From contig NC_046674.1 in NCBI RefSeq assembly GCF_003369915.1, positions 7,812,001-7,876,000 on the forward strand: a DNA stretch of 64,000 bases, in the 5' to 3' direction. This DNA comes from Drosophila miranda (lineage: Eukaryota > Arthropoda > Insecta > Diptera > Drosophilidae). The notes beneath the pieces were generated by a model, which saw only the letters and a program-made list of their open reading frames with translations, had not been told where the DNA came from and made no database searches. Positions 47,548 to 64,000 of the stretch are shown piece by piece; the stretch's first letter is position 1; each line of letters opens with the position of its first letter. Position numbers and translations under genes: made by a program.

Positions 47548-47819
47548 TGGCATACGCCTAGCTTTTAAAATATTTCAGCGAAAAATATGCTTTAATTTTA
47601 CAATAATGCATTGCCGTTACAAAGTGCCGTGACTAAAAGATTACTTTAAAGTTTCGATAGTGCATCATTAATTCCAAAAACCTATTCCTTGAAAATACTA
47701 AAAATTTGTAAACATGTTCAATTAACATTGTCTGGCCAAAATATTTATAACAGCAGCGGAGTGCTTTGTGGGACTGACTATTGGGACTGGCATATCTTCA
47801 TTTCGTCTGGAAGACTTTA

Positions 47820-49605
47820 CTACTTGCCCAACTTCGGCGCGGTGTCCTTGCAGATGGTCTGGGCAATGAACTCGACCAGGGTGCGGGTCGGACGGCCAGC
47901 CATGCCACGGCGAAGGTACTCAAAGTCGATGCCGTTGGTGACCATCACGTTCGTGGCATCCTGAAACGAGAAACGCAGTTAGACAATCCACCACCGAGTG
48001 GGAGATCCTCCTATACTCACAATGTGCATCCACTGGCCACACGGCACGAACTCACGCAGGAAGGCAGCGGCCTTGCAGGGACGTCCACCTCGGCCAATGC
48101 CGTAGTTCTGGACATCGCTGCGGGATCCGGCACGCACGGCCTTGCTGTAGTAGTTCCACAACGGGAAGCGCCACACGCGGTCTCCGGTGTGCATGCTGGC
48201 GTGCTTGATCTGCTGCCACAGGATCTCCGAGTTGGTGAAGACTCCGGCGGCTGCTTCGTCCAGGGACTGACGCATGTAGCCCGAGCAGGTGCCGACGTCA
48301 ATGATGCACTTGGGACAGAAGTTTTGCGCATACAGCAGGGCGTCTGCCAGGACCAGTACATCCTCGTGATCGGTGCACTGGATCTCGATGGTCTTGCCGT
48401 TCATGGACTTGACCATGTCCCCGGGACGAAACGAATTGCAACCAACAACGTTTTCACAAAGAGGTATCAGACCACGGATGTTGACCTAAACAAGGACAAT
48501 CAAAACTAACCATCAATCGAGAGACAAAAACCTTTCCACTTACGGGTAAACGGAGACCGGCCACGGCTCGACAGGTGGCTACGACGACTGCTGCTCCGGT
48601 CATGTCGCCACGCATGTTGTACAGTTCGTTGCGTCTCTTCAGGCACAATCCTCCAGCATCGTAAGTCACGCCTTGGCCCACCAGTACAATGGGACGCTCC
48701 TCGGCACAGGTGCCGTAGTAACTCAGCTCCAGGAAGATGGGTGGCTCGCACGAGGCCTTGCCCACAGCCAGGAAGGCGTGCATCGACTGGCTCTCGGCCC
48801 AGCCCTCGACTTTGACCTCCACATTGACACCGGACTTGCAAAGCACCTCGACGACATTCTGCGCAAAGGCTGTGGGTGTGAGGAGGTTGGAGGGCATCTC
48901 CTGCAGCTGCCGCGTCAGGTTCTGGGCGGCTGCCTTCTGCAGGCCTATGCGCCATCCTTCGATGTCGCAAATATCATCTGGGGTGGCAAACAAATCAATG
49001 GACGGTACGGAGAGGCGTTGCTTGGGGTCTCGCAGCTCTTGATAAGCCCAGATGCCCAACGCTGCCCCCTCGGCGGCGGACTCGGCGTGGCCGCAGTTTT
49101 CAACTTCGATTCTGTCGGTGTCCAGCTCGGCCAGGATGCGGCAGGCGGCGGCCACGGAGCGACGGATCGCCTCCTTCTGCTCGTCGAGCACCTCGTACGG
49201 ATTGTAGCCGAGGCACTCCTTGCCGAGGCCGACCACAGCCACCACAGAGTAGTACGGGATGCGCTCTGGCTCGATCGCGAAGAGCAGACGGGCCTCGCCC
49301 CTCTTGGGCATGGGTCCGGACATACGCAGGACCTGGATGAGGCGGCCGTTGGTCTTGGTCACGTTGTACCGCCAACCGGCCGGGGTCAGGATGCCGGCAT
49401 CGTTCTTGTCCTCCTCATCCGCAAAGACACCGATCACTAAACCGCGCGAGGGCTGATCCGCACAGATGTCCATCTGCTGCAGCTGCAGCATCTGGTTGAT
49501 GGCCTGCGAGACGTACGAACGCCTCAGCACGGTGTTGGCATACTGCCAGCGGACAACCGGCTGCTTGACGATCCTGGCAAGCAAACTCCGCGACACTCCG
49601 AACAT
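47820..49605 (-). CDS. Sperm-type leucyl aminopeptidase, Lap-A (single-copy paralogue)
   Basis: Exons 49605-48544, 48485-48021 and 47960-47820 splice to 555 residues. I chose the ATG at 49605 (MFGVSRSLLARIVKQ, a typical mitochondrial presequence) over upstream in-frame ATGs, because an acceptor-like TCTCGCAG directly precedes it. Metal-site positions are as in Lap-B but shifted by two: GQGVTYDAGGLCLK has Gln for Lys, MRGDMTGAA is kept, and CTDHEDV has Val for the catalytic Arg. An inactive, structural sperm Lap is inferred. It is clearly diverged from Lap-B in the N-terminal half and the intron, yet nearly identical to it in the middle of exon 1 and parts of exon 2, which suggests gene conversion. 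Confidence 0.85.
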
Positions 49606-49649
49606 TGCACCGAGCCTGCGAGAACACATACCAATCATCAAACACACAA

Positions 49650-50849
49650 CAATTTTTAGAAAAAAAAAGAGAAATATTAAATTACTGAAACTGAAAATTT
49701 GCTTAACTAGAACAAAAAATTTTGATTTCGATTTTAGCTGTTGACTCGACTATTTGTTAACAGGAACTGAAAAATTTTTTGTAGAGCAACGATAAGTTCG
49801 TGACACAAGGGGAAGAGGGGTTTTCCAAGGCCTTTTCTGATGGGGCCATTAAAAAGGATACTAGATCCCAATTTTAAATGTGTGTTGGAAATGTTTAAGA
49901 GCTACAGCTATCCTGCGTTTTATCATCAAAATAAGCACCATCTGTGCAGTGTTTTTATAGAAGAAAGTGGTCTCAGAAACAGCAGATGAGATCGCACCGT
50001 TGCAGACTGATTGTACACCCATCAAAACCATCCAATCCGCAGGTGTATGCATTGTTCCTTGCATTTTGTTTATTTTTTAACCATACTCAGCATAATCGAT
50101 TAGGTACAATTTCTTTCGTTTTGTTTTGTAATACTGCTTGAAATTTGAGACACCGGCGAGACACAGACACATAGTGATAACATCCACATACAATATACAA
50201 TATATATATCTTTAAATCTTTATCTTATACATCTTTAGCTAGTAGATACTCGTATTCTTGTATATAAAATAACAATGGCTTTATAACCCATTCTAGCGTG
50301 TTGTTTCTGCCTCACATCTTTGCCATATACTTGGGATATGTTTCAGTTTGGTTTTGGTTGGTTTCGAGTTTCGTTTATTTTGGTGGGGCGAGAGTTGCGG
50401 TTCGATAAGAAAATATGCAGCTAAGATACATATATGTATGTATACTCTTGAGCAGACCATCAGGAGATCATCTATGGGCCACAGGGCCCTGACTATCAAG
50501 AGTTCAACAAAGACTAGTAGTAGTAGTAGTTGTAGTAGTAGCATAAACTTTGAAAGAGTGCAACATTCTAGGGGTACGCGGAGAGCATATACTCGTATAA
50601 TAAGAGGCACATTAGTTATTTGAGCAACTACAGCGCATAGAGACTAGAGAGTGCTAGACAGCTGCGTGGTTGAAGGTATCCTTGTTCCTTTACCGGTACT
50701 TTGGCACCCGTTTCGTGGCGCAATGCTTTTTTCAAAATCACTTTCACGGAGTCCACAATCGTCACAATGCAAAGCTCCGTCTATTTACAATATATTCTCG
50801 TAATAAAAATGGGATCTCTCTTGGGCAAATGATAATCCTATAGTTGCAA
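49650..50849. other. Spacer between Lap-A and the reductase-like gene
   Basis: AT-rich. The left end is the Lap-A upstream region and the right end would be the 3' UTR of the minus-strand reductase-like gene. It includes a TAG/TAGTAG trinucleotide run near 50514-50540. No gene is seen. Confidence 0.5.
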
Positions 50850-51392
50850 TCACAAAATCGTGGTCACGGTCACGGGCTGGCCATCGGCATTCACAGAGCG
50901 TTCTGTTTGCACCCGGGTGCCGAAGCTCTCCACGCTTGTGGCCTTGCTCAGGTCGATCGCCGGCACATCCTCATCGTAGTCGGAGGCCAGCTCCTCCTCT
51001 GCCAGGTAGCTGCATTTCGTTGCCTTCGTGTGGTTCTGGTTCTGGTTCTGGTTCTGGTGCTGGTTCTGGCTTTGATGCTCCTGCGCGTGGATGCAGTGCG
51101 TCTTGGCCTTGGAGCAGCCCGGTGCCGATCCGGGCCCGGCCATATAGATGATGCCATCGTCCGTGTCCTCGTCGTCGGTGTGCTTCACCGGATAGTGGCC
51201 GTAGCCCGCCTCGCACTGGTACGGATTGGACTTGACGTGCACATTGCGGCAGCTGCCACCGCAATTGTGGTGGCTCTCGGCGTCCCCCCCATTGGCGCCG
51301 TAGCAGTGGCCCCTGTGGAGCGAGTGGGCCACCGAGTGGGTGTGCACCTGGCCCACCCCAGCCTGCGTGCTGCTGGAGTGGGCCACTGACTG
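50850..51392 (-). CDS. In-frame extension after a TAG stop: candidate readthrough domain
   Basis: Directly after the TAG stop of the reductase-like gene (51395-51393) the same frame stays open for 180 codons to TGA (50852-50850). The first codon after the stop is CAG, giving TAG C. The stretch looks coding: high GC at third positions, His/Cys-rich segments (SHHNCGGSCRNVHV), an acidic region (KHTDDEDTDDGIIYMAG) and a QN repeat. Several hundred Drosophila genes are known to use stop-codon readthrough. Alternatives are a splice form that skips the TAG, or a separate downstream frame starting at MAHSSSTQ (51386). Confidence 0.5.
   Translation of the reverse strand, partial: QSVAHSSSTQAGVGQVHTHSVAHSLHRGHCYGANGGDAESHHNCGGSCRNVHVKSNPYQCEAGYGHYPVKHTDDEDTDDGIIYMAGPGSAPGCSKAKTHCIHAQEHQSQNQHQNQNQNQNHTKATKCSYLAEEELASDYDEDVPAIDLSKATSVESFGTRVQTERSVNADGQPVTVTTIL
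51040..51070. repeat. Hexanucleotide repeat encoding a QN tract
   Basis: GGTTCT is repeated on the plus strand, encoding the Gln-Asn repeat of the extension on the minus strand. It is in frame and could vary in length. Confidence 0.75.
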
Positions 51393-56621
<5,229 letters not shown>

Positions 56622-57461
56622 CTCGACACCTGTGCGGGTTCTGGTCCTCTGGTAGTCGGGTCTGGGTCGGGTTTGGCCTGTTGGTGTTGGTGTTGGGTGT
56701 CTGTGATGGTGAGTCTGGTGTCGGTGTTGGACCCGGACTGGATGTTCGAGATGAGCAACAGGTCTGTTCGACGCTGGCTGTTCTTTAATATTGCAAAGTG
56801 TTTAGCTTTCACATCGCTTCACCATGGACTGTCTCTCCCTCTGGCCCCAGAGAGGTTTACATGGTGTGCTGCCTGCTGCCTGCTGCCAGCTGCCAGCTGC
56901 TCTTGGCTGCCAGCCAAGGAGTCTTTTCTGTGTCCTGCTGGCACTGGCCTCCTTCTGCTGTTGCTCCTCCTGGCTGTGTCTGCTGTTCCGCCAGCTGGTG
57001 CGTCTGCCTCTGCCTCTGCCTCTGCCTGAGTCTGTGTCTGCTCCGGCTCCTGCGCCTGCTCCTGCCCCCTCTGTGGCGGCTCTGCTTCCCTTGGTCGTGA
57101 ACGTGGACGCTTGTTGATTATATATTTATGTGATGATTGTTAATTTGGGGTCGTCTCTGCAAAGTGCAATAAATAATGCAGAAGCGTACGGGTTATGGCA
57201 AGTGCTCTGCTGGTTATTTGCGTAATGAAAACTTAATTCAATTTTCCGCTACCCTGAAGAATCCTTCATTTGAGTAAACTTCAACTACCACTACCCCAAG
57301 CACCTAAGCACCTAAGCATCTAAGCGTGGTGGCAATCTCCTGGCCCTGCCACACCCTAAGCGGTGTCTGTATTTGTGTGCATTGAGCCGGCAAATCGTTG
57401 GCATCATGCTCCTGCCCCTGTCTTGGCACCAAGCGAATGGTGCCTGCCCGGGGGTTGTGTA

Positions 57462-57505
<44 letters not shown>
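57462..57505. repeat. GT dinucleotide microsatellite
   Basis: About 20 uninterrupted GT/TG units. Confidence 0.9.
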
Positions 57506-57507
<2 letters not shown>

Positions 57508-60500
57508 TGTGCGAGTGGGTGCTTCAATGGTTTATGTGGCACATACTTGAGCTGTTTGGCTTAACTTCTTAAGCCTTTATTTGTGCACCCTCTTCCAGCG
57601 GCACAATCTCCTTTCCCCCTTTCGCTCTTTCACTCATTGTTTGTGCAACATTTTCAGCCTGCATACATAATTAACTAACTAAATCCCTGGGGTAGACCAC
57701 AATGCAGTCTCCGTCGGTGTCTGCTCTCCTCTTCATATCTGGCGAACAAAAGTGTGCCACAGATTGCACGGATAGTGCCACTGCAGGTGTGGCTTGCAAT
57801 CGATTTTCAAGTGATTTAATTGACTCTATGGAAGCAGCTCTCAAAAGTTATCTTCCCCTCCATTAGCCACTATTTCAGATTGCACAAAGTTTCAATTGAA
57901 ATCCATGTCCATATATGTATATTTCCTTATTTTGCGGCCCAAATTCCGGTAACAACTTTATTGGCATCTTGAATAATTTATCTTGCTATTTGCATATATG
58001 TATTTGAGTTGGTAAGCTATTTCCAGCTAATGCCAACAAATTTATATAAATAACTCAATTCAGAACAACACTGGTACAGAAGTTTGTGCAACTTTGGATT
58101 CTACTTGGAAAATACCCCAACAATTGAAGCAGGAAGTCGGACACACAGACCTGTAAGTAGGTCCAAGACAAGCTAAGGTGTATTCATCGATGCTAGTAAA
58201 TGCAATGCAATTTCGCTTTCTCTGCTCTTTCTTTTTGGCAATAGCCGCCAGGAGACATCTCGGCCTTGGCAGACATCTTCACGGGACTCTCCCATAAGGC
58301 ACTAATGACGGATATTATTATACATCCATGTCTATATAGTACCTGTTAATGTATATAGTAATTATATACCAGTATATTATGAATCTTTTAGTCTTCCAAA
58401 TAACTGTCAGTTCTTAAGATTGGCTGATTTTGTATTGTAGCTACCTCCCAAAGCTGCCATAGAAGCCAGAGAATCGCCAGGGTATTACCCTGACACTTTG
58501 GTAGCCTTTTTTTGATCAGTGGCATGTCTTTTCGCTGGAATTTCAAAGGAATTTCAATACCAAAATAATGAAACATGAAACATGTACTTGTACCTGACTG
58601 GATGGCATTTCCCATTTCCCACTTCCCATTTGCTAGGAAATTCCACCACTTCTGGCCTCCACAGTTCTGTGTGTCGGCCCGAAAGGTATGCCGCACGTTT
58701 TTGTTCTGCCCCGTAGTTCGCCAAAGAAATGCATCAGTGTTGCACATTCATTAAAGCAACGCCCGCGGCGAAGTCAAGGCCCCAAAAACAAAAGGCTGGA
58801 ATCGTGTGAAAGTTGTGCCATCATGCCCCATGCCCCATGCCCCATGCCCCATGCCACACTCACAACAACACACACACAAACACAGAGAGACCCGTTAATA
58901 TAGATGTGTAGTCAGTCAGCTGTATGCAGAAGAGCAGACTCTGCCGCTGTTGCCACTTGGCTTGGCTGTTGCCACTGTTCTTGCTTGTTGTCGTCACTGT
59001 TCTACGGCTGTTGTTTGCTACTTTGCATACCCTGGCGCTGTGTGGCGTCTCCGGTATGAGGTCCTGCCCTGCCCCGACTCGGGGTTGAGGCTGGGGCTAT
59101 TTGTAGCCGCAAGCCATTGACAAGGTGTCTGCCAGGCTGTCACTCACACTTACCGCAACTCGGGGCAGGACGGCCGAGTGGGTCGTCCACCTGGTCGGGT
59201 GGTTGGGTGGCACGGTGGAGACGAAGCAACGCCAAGAATTTGCATACAAAGTTCTCTCATCATTCACTCTGCAACCGGCTCGAATAGTTGCGCCCCAAGT
59301 TTTGCACACTTTTAAACGCATTTTCGCGTGCTTTGCATTTTCCGCCCACGTGTCGCCACCGAGAGGTGAGCATTCGGTTCTGCCATTAAGGAATTCGGTT
59401 GGAGAATGAGACTTCTATGATGGGTCGAAGCCGTGACGCGCTAGACGTGCACACCTACCTTGGGCTCCGCTTCCATTTTCCACCATACTATGTGCAGTAC
59501 AAAGTCAAAAATAATAGCTAATATTTTAATCTGGTTCTTAGTCGGATCTGCGCTCAACCTATGCGTTGCTTCCTGGCTTTTGATGAGGAATGTTTTCCCG
59601 TTCGAACACAACTGATTGATGGTTCTAGCTGTCAGTTCCCAAATGATGTCTACCCCAGTCCCCATTTCCATTTCCATTTCCTCCTATAAGAATCATATGT
59701 GTGTTTTTGGCCTCTTCCAAGGCCGCATCACGAATTCCCCTCAAGTCCGACACCTTTCATCACAGCAGGCCTTCTGTGTTTACATGTGTTCCACTTTTGG
59801 GGCACAAATTGAATATAATCCTAAGCCTGTTACAACACATTTCACGGTCGAGCCAAGACAATTCTCGACTTTGTGAGAACAAGCGCGACGACGACAACAA
59901 ATTGTAGCTTTACGGGGAGGGAAGGGGAGGGGGGGTGTGCTTTCTTCGTATTGGATTTCCCTTTCCCTTTAGCAATCGCTTTTCTCTGTGTTTCTGTTTG
60001 TGTGAGCCTGCTGCTGGCACTGCATTTACAGCATGCAGCACAATTTGCTCCGGTTCAACGGTGCGTATGATTAACTTTGAAGCTTCCACAACACCGAAGG
60101 CAAGGCACTCCATTTCCTCACTTCGCAGAGAAGCCTCTGCCCGGGCTCGCTTCGACGTCTGCCGAGGACGTATGCTAATTGATGACATCGTTTTCGTTGA
60201 TCTAGTTTATAGTATTTATAAGCTGGGGACATTGACGGCACACTGACCAATTAGCCATCTCCCTGGCATTTGTCGATTTGTGTTGGCCTTATTGATTGGT
60301 GTGGCTTGTGCTGTTCGTTAAACGGGCCACGCAATTACTGGTGCCGACAGAAACTAATTGAATTATACCCATCCGACAGTTTATTGTAGACCAGACCCAT
60401 CTATGGCCTGCTCCCAGGAGAATTTCTCAACCATTAAATCGAATTTTATAGCTTGTGCCAGCCCTTAATCTCCAACAGTTTCTTCCATTCGTGACCCAAG

Positions 60501-62957
60501 TGATGGCAAAGATTCTGCACTGTGAAGTGTAATCCGAACAAATTGTTTTTTCATGACCCAGCAACACGGAAAGGCATTAAACAGAATTATGCATAAAGTC
60601 CAGTCTTATCCGGATTGCCATTGCCGGGCAATTCAATAAAGCGGAATCTATTTTAAATTGACTACCACTGACAGAGAGAGTTCCATAAATTGGCCATTGT
60701 GATGCGGCGGTGCTGCATGTAATCCCCCTGTGAATGGGGCGTGAGAGCCAGTCCGGCTGGCTTAATGCGGAGCATAGTTCGGCACCACCTTGAACTTGTT
60801 GTCGGGGACCCAAGTGGGTTTGGTCATTTATTCATGCCAGAAGTTTGGCTGCTGGTCGAGAAGTGGAGAGAGGTATTGACGTATGTATTTTCAATTAAAT
60901 TTACTCGCTAGTGCTGTGGAGTATTTATGGCTTCCAACTACGGATATTTCTATTTTTATGGCAGTGGGAGTTTGGCTCCTGGGAGGTAGCGGGAGCGGTA
61001 GCGGTAGCGGAAGCAAACAAACGCCCAAAGTTGTGCGACATGTGGCAGGGCAGCCAGAGCACCATGCCACACTCTCGTACATAACTAACTATGTTATGTG
61101 TTTGTGCATGTGTCAATAGTGTAACTGAAGCTTCTGCTCCTCGCTTTTCGAGCTGGCTGGCAGGCTATATGTACATATCGCTCTATACGTGCCCATACCC
61201 TGTGAGGGGCACCCAGATAAATAAATCGGCCGAAGGAGCCACAGAAGGCTAAGCGGAAAAAACACGCGTATACAACAGCACTCATACGCACACACACACA
61301 CAAAAAAAAAGTAAATAAAAAGAAAGCGAGTATATACTTATGTACTTATGTACCCACAGATGGCATTAGAGACTTGTCTTCTTTCTGCCTGACGTGCCAT
61401 GCCCCTTGGCTGCTTGGCTGCCACACAGAAGTGGAAAGTCAAGTAAGTTGGACACGCGCTGCGTTAAGTTTTATAATTTCCCACCGAAGGTCTTCTCTTC
61501 TTTCCAAGCACCCCACTCACCGAAGGCTCAAGCACCCTTAAGGCAACATAGCATTCCTGTAACGCTTCTAAACAAGCAACGCACATTTCCGTTTCCGTTT
61601 ATGCCGCAAAATGGCCAAAAATTGGCTGCCATTGATGGCTCAAATGAGCGTCTGGGGCTGATTAGTTACGGTTTTGGCCGTGGCCGTGGCGCGTGGGCCT
61701 CAGTTTGCTTAATTTGTCCTGACGCTGCTGTTTGCTGCTGTTGTTGCTGCTGCAGCCAGCATCTAGTACGAGGCGAAAGCAAGCGCTCAAATTTCCGCGC
61801 AGTTTTCCGTGCGACACAAGCCCACAACCGACGCAACAGACGAGCGAAAACAAACGAACCAAAATTTTCCGAGCCATTTTCCGTGCGAGAAAATCCCGCT
61901 CTGTGGGGCCGAATGGTAGAACATTAAAGGTGGGCACCCCTTTTAGCGGGACACAATTGATATCATCGCGTATGTTGGATGCTCATTAGATCCTTCTTTC
62001 GAACAATATTTATCTATTTTTTATAGTTAAAGAAGTATAAATAAATATATTATTATATGCAAAAATATTTAATGAAAGAAATTCAAAAATTCAAAAAATG
62101 AATTCATTCTGCTACATGGCAACTACATCTAATATCTACATACGGCTATTATTTGATGCAGCGACATCTGCCCGTCTTAGCCCACTATGGGCCATTCCTA
62201 AACGGCTCGTACCATTTTGATACAATTTTCTTTTTCGGACAACTAAACCCCGAAAAATAATGCTGTTCTAAAATTATAATCATAGATCCATCTTTCCTCT
62301 CTACCTAACAAAATAATTATTCCGATATCTTTCACCTGTTCGGCGTTCAAGGTCCTCAAGTTTCATAATTTTCATGAGTATTTATTCGTTGGCCCTTAAT
62401 GGGCTAAAAATGTAATATCGATATATGTAAATCAGTCCGCGCAAAAATGGTAATAGCTGTATGACACTAGACTTTTCTAACTGCAATCTGCAAGAACAGA
62501 CACAGCTTTATACAAAAAGCTTGCAGTGAGAGCGAGAGATATATATGCGTCCAGTCCAGGCTTGCCAGTTGAGCTGGGAGCAGCGCTGTGGCTGAGACTA
62601 TCCATTGTTGCTGTTTTCAGAATCCATTTAGCTAGATGGGTGGGTGCGCTCGAAAACAATATTTTTTCACAAATAGTGCCTGAGTTGTTGGAGTGATAGC
62701 TACAAATGTAAAAATGTTATGTCTATTGTGCCATCTCTCTCTTCGCAGACAATTTTCCAAAGTCTAATGTCATACAGCTATAAACAGAAATCGTATGCCC
62801 CTCACCTTCAGTTTCCAACTTCAAACTGAATTAAATCCGGTTTAAATGGAAAAACTCAAGAATCCTACCATCCAACTTTTCAAAAAGATAGGCTAATGAT
62901 AAACAAACTATCGACGGTCTTTAAATGATTGCTGAAGTGCAGTATATCGGTAGTCTT

Positions 62958-62965
62958 ATCGATGG
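62958..62965. promoter_or_regulatory. DRE-like site upstream of the LETM1-domain gene
   Basis: TTATCGATGG, close to the DREF-binding consensus TATCGATA, lies about 155 bp before the ATG. DRE sites are common in promoters of broadly expressed Drosophila genes. The match is imperfect. Confidence 0.3.
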
Positions 62966-63114
62966 TTTGGTAGCTCTAATCCTTATGTTCGTGTGAAATT
63001 TATATTGCATATACTTCAAAATAACGTTGTTGCGGGAGAGCTCCTGCATTGGAGTTGCCGGTTGCGTAATTGGACGCACTTGTGTGTGCGGTTTGTAGTT
63101 GTAGTGCTTGCAGA

Positions 63115-64000
63115 ATGGCGTTGGCACTGCGTGTGGCGGCGCGATTTGCCCAAGTTTCGGCTGGGAGTTGGCCCCAAGATCGGCAGAGACTGTTACAGCT
63201 ATACATTACCAGCACCAATTCCAGGTTAGAACAATCTCCTGACCCCAATTATCAATCAGCATTAAAATCCCATTTACCGGCAGCGATAACAAACCGAAGT
63301 CATATTGCACACTGCCACCAGAACGGAAATATTCTGGAAAATCGACTGGAGGAGAAGCACCACCGCCGACGATTAAGCGAAATGTAGCCGCCGAAATAAC
63401 CAGCGTTGGAAAGGTCATCTACGAGACGGGCTGGGATGCAAACAAGCCAAAGGATCCGCCAAAAGGCCAACAGTTGGTTAAGACATCATCTACCTTACCA
63501 CCCAGCGACATGCCTGATCATGAGAAGCCCAAGGAGCAGGACGTTCCCAGGTCAAAGCGGGAGCAGATGCGAGATAATATGCAGGACTACATATTCACAC
63601 GCTACTTCAACTATGTGAAGAACTATGACAAGGTTCTCGAAAAGAACTTCCCCAAGGCCATGCAGCTCTATCACGTCTTCTTTGATGGCGTAAAGGACTT
63701 TTTCAGCGACATGAAGCGCTTCTTAAAAATTTCTCGCATTGCCAATGACTCGCCGCAAGGGATCAGGGCACTGAATCGCCAGGAACTAGAGCTGTACATG
63801 ATGATGCCGAGGGACATGATGAAGGTTGCACCGGCCCTAATTGGCTGCTCACTGCCGATGGTTGGCTATGCATTCTTTCCCCTTGTGTAAGATCTCGCCA
63901 ATTAGCGTGGGTGCTACATGATTATAATGCCAGGTGGTTTACTTTGCAGCTTTTGGTATCCCCGCGTTTTTCTTACTTCGCACTTCTGGACTGCAGAGCA
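63115..64000 (+). CDS. LETM1-domain (LETMD1-like) mitochondrial protein, 5' part
   Basis: Exon 63115-63224 starts MALALRVAARFAQVSAG, an Arg/Ala-rich mitochondrial presequence. It splices (GTTAGA...GGCAG) to exon 63284-63886 and then to exon 63950 onward, which runs off the window. The middle part (NYVKNYDKVLEKNFPKAMQL, VFFDGVKDFFSDMKRF) and the segment MMPRDMMKVAPALIG followed by a hydrophobic stretch and FWYPRVFLTSHFW match the start of the LETM1-like domain as in LETMD1. LETM1 family proteins sit in the inner mitochondrial membrane and affect ion exchange and morphology. The shorter N-terminus and this sequence favour the LETMD1 branch. Confidence 0.8.

Larger units (their letters stand above)
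56622..63114. other. Long intergenic interval with simple repeats
   Basis: Holds the 5' flank of the reductase-like gene (with CTGCCTCTG-type low complexity near 57005-57060), a GT run, a CCCCATG tandem (58823-58853), GGTAGCGG units near 60983-61013, and AT-rich sequence. Short frames here are low-complexity and not credible genes. Confidence 0.55.

Noticed and set aside
56798-57117. Leu/Cys-rich frames resembling membrane proteins
   Set aside because: They arise from CTG/CCT low-complexity repeats in all frames, with no splice or homology support.

Overview
This is insect nuclear DNA, almost certainly from a fly of the Drosophila obscura group. It contains multi-exon genes with short GT-AG introns, many microsatellites and no operons. 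A Cdc6 gene and a Zasp66 gene lie close together, and there is a DINE-1/ISY-type Helitron, a family abundant in obscura-group flies. If Cdc6 and Zasp66 keep their usual chromosome arm (Muller element D), this is arm XR of the X in obscura-group flies. That placement is inference.

Layout. Positions 1-1361 hold the 3' part of Cdc6 (+). Positions 1362-7728 are AT-rich and largely non-coding, with a Tc1-like transposase relic and a DINE-1 fragment. Positions 7729-8904 carry three Zasp66 exons encoding the PDZ domain (-). A further isolated coding exon (-) lies at 11155-11395. From about 12.26 to 49.6 kb there is a large amplified array. At the right edge, 49.65-56.6 kb holds a five-exon DUF1295/steroid-reductase-like membrane protein gene (-) with a candidate stop-codon readthrough extension. 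Then comes about 6.5 kb of intergenic sequence, and the window ends inside a LETM1-domain mitochondrial protein gene (+, 63115 onward).

The array is the notable part. It is built from three sources: (A) a single-copy sperm-type leucyl aminopeptidase (S-Lap-like, M17) gene at 47820-49605; (B) a diverged tandem paralogue of A, present as four complete copies, two truncated copies and one deletion derivative; and (T) a TBC-domain RabGAP gene of the TBC1D13/GAPsec type, present as one complete five-exon copy (13998-15555) and five truncated or broken copies. All Lap sequences are on the minus strand and all TBC sequences on the plus strand, so each TBC copy faces the 3' end of a Lap-B copy. Five TBC copies are fused at, or a few bases past, the start codon of Lap-B to an inverted copy of the Lap-B upstream region. 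They have therefore apparently captured its promoter and would be transcribed toward Lap-B in antisense. Three hybrid A/B Lap fragments sit between inverted copies of the same upstream region. The right 21 kb is a tandem duplication of a unit of about 10.6 kb.

The Lap proteins keep the M17 fold but have lost one metal-ligand lysine and the catalytic arginine, so they are predicted to be inactive as peptidases, as known for sperm structural Laps. Taken together, male-germline-type genes have been amplified and rearranged into convergent, promoter-swapped and inverted units. That is what one would expect of a locus making antisense or small-interfering RNA, or of one caught up in sex-chromosome conflict. 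The DNA architecture is directly visible; the RNA and drive interpretation is hypothesis. I have an unverified recollection that S-Lap and GAPsec amplification on obscura-group sex chromosomes has been discussed by others, so novelty should be checked.
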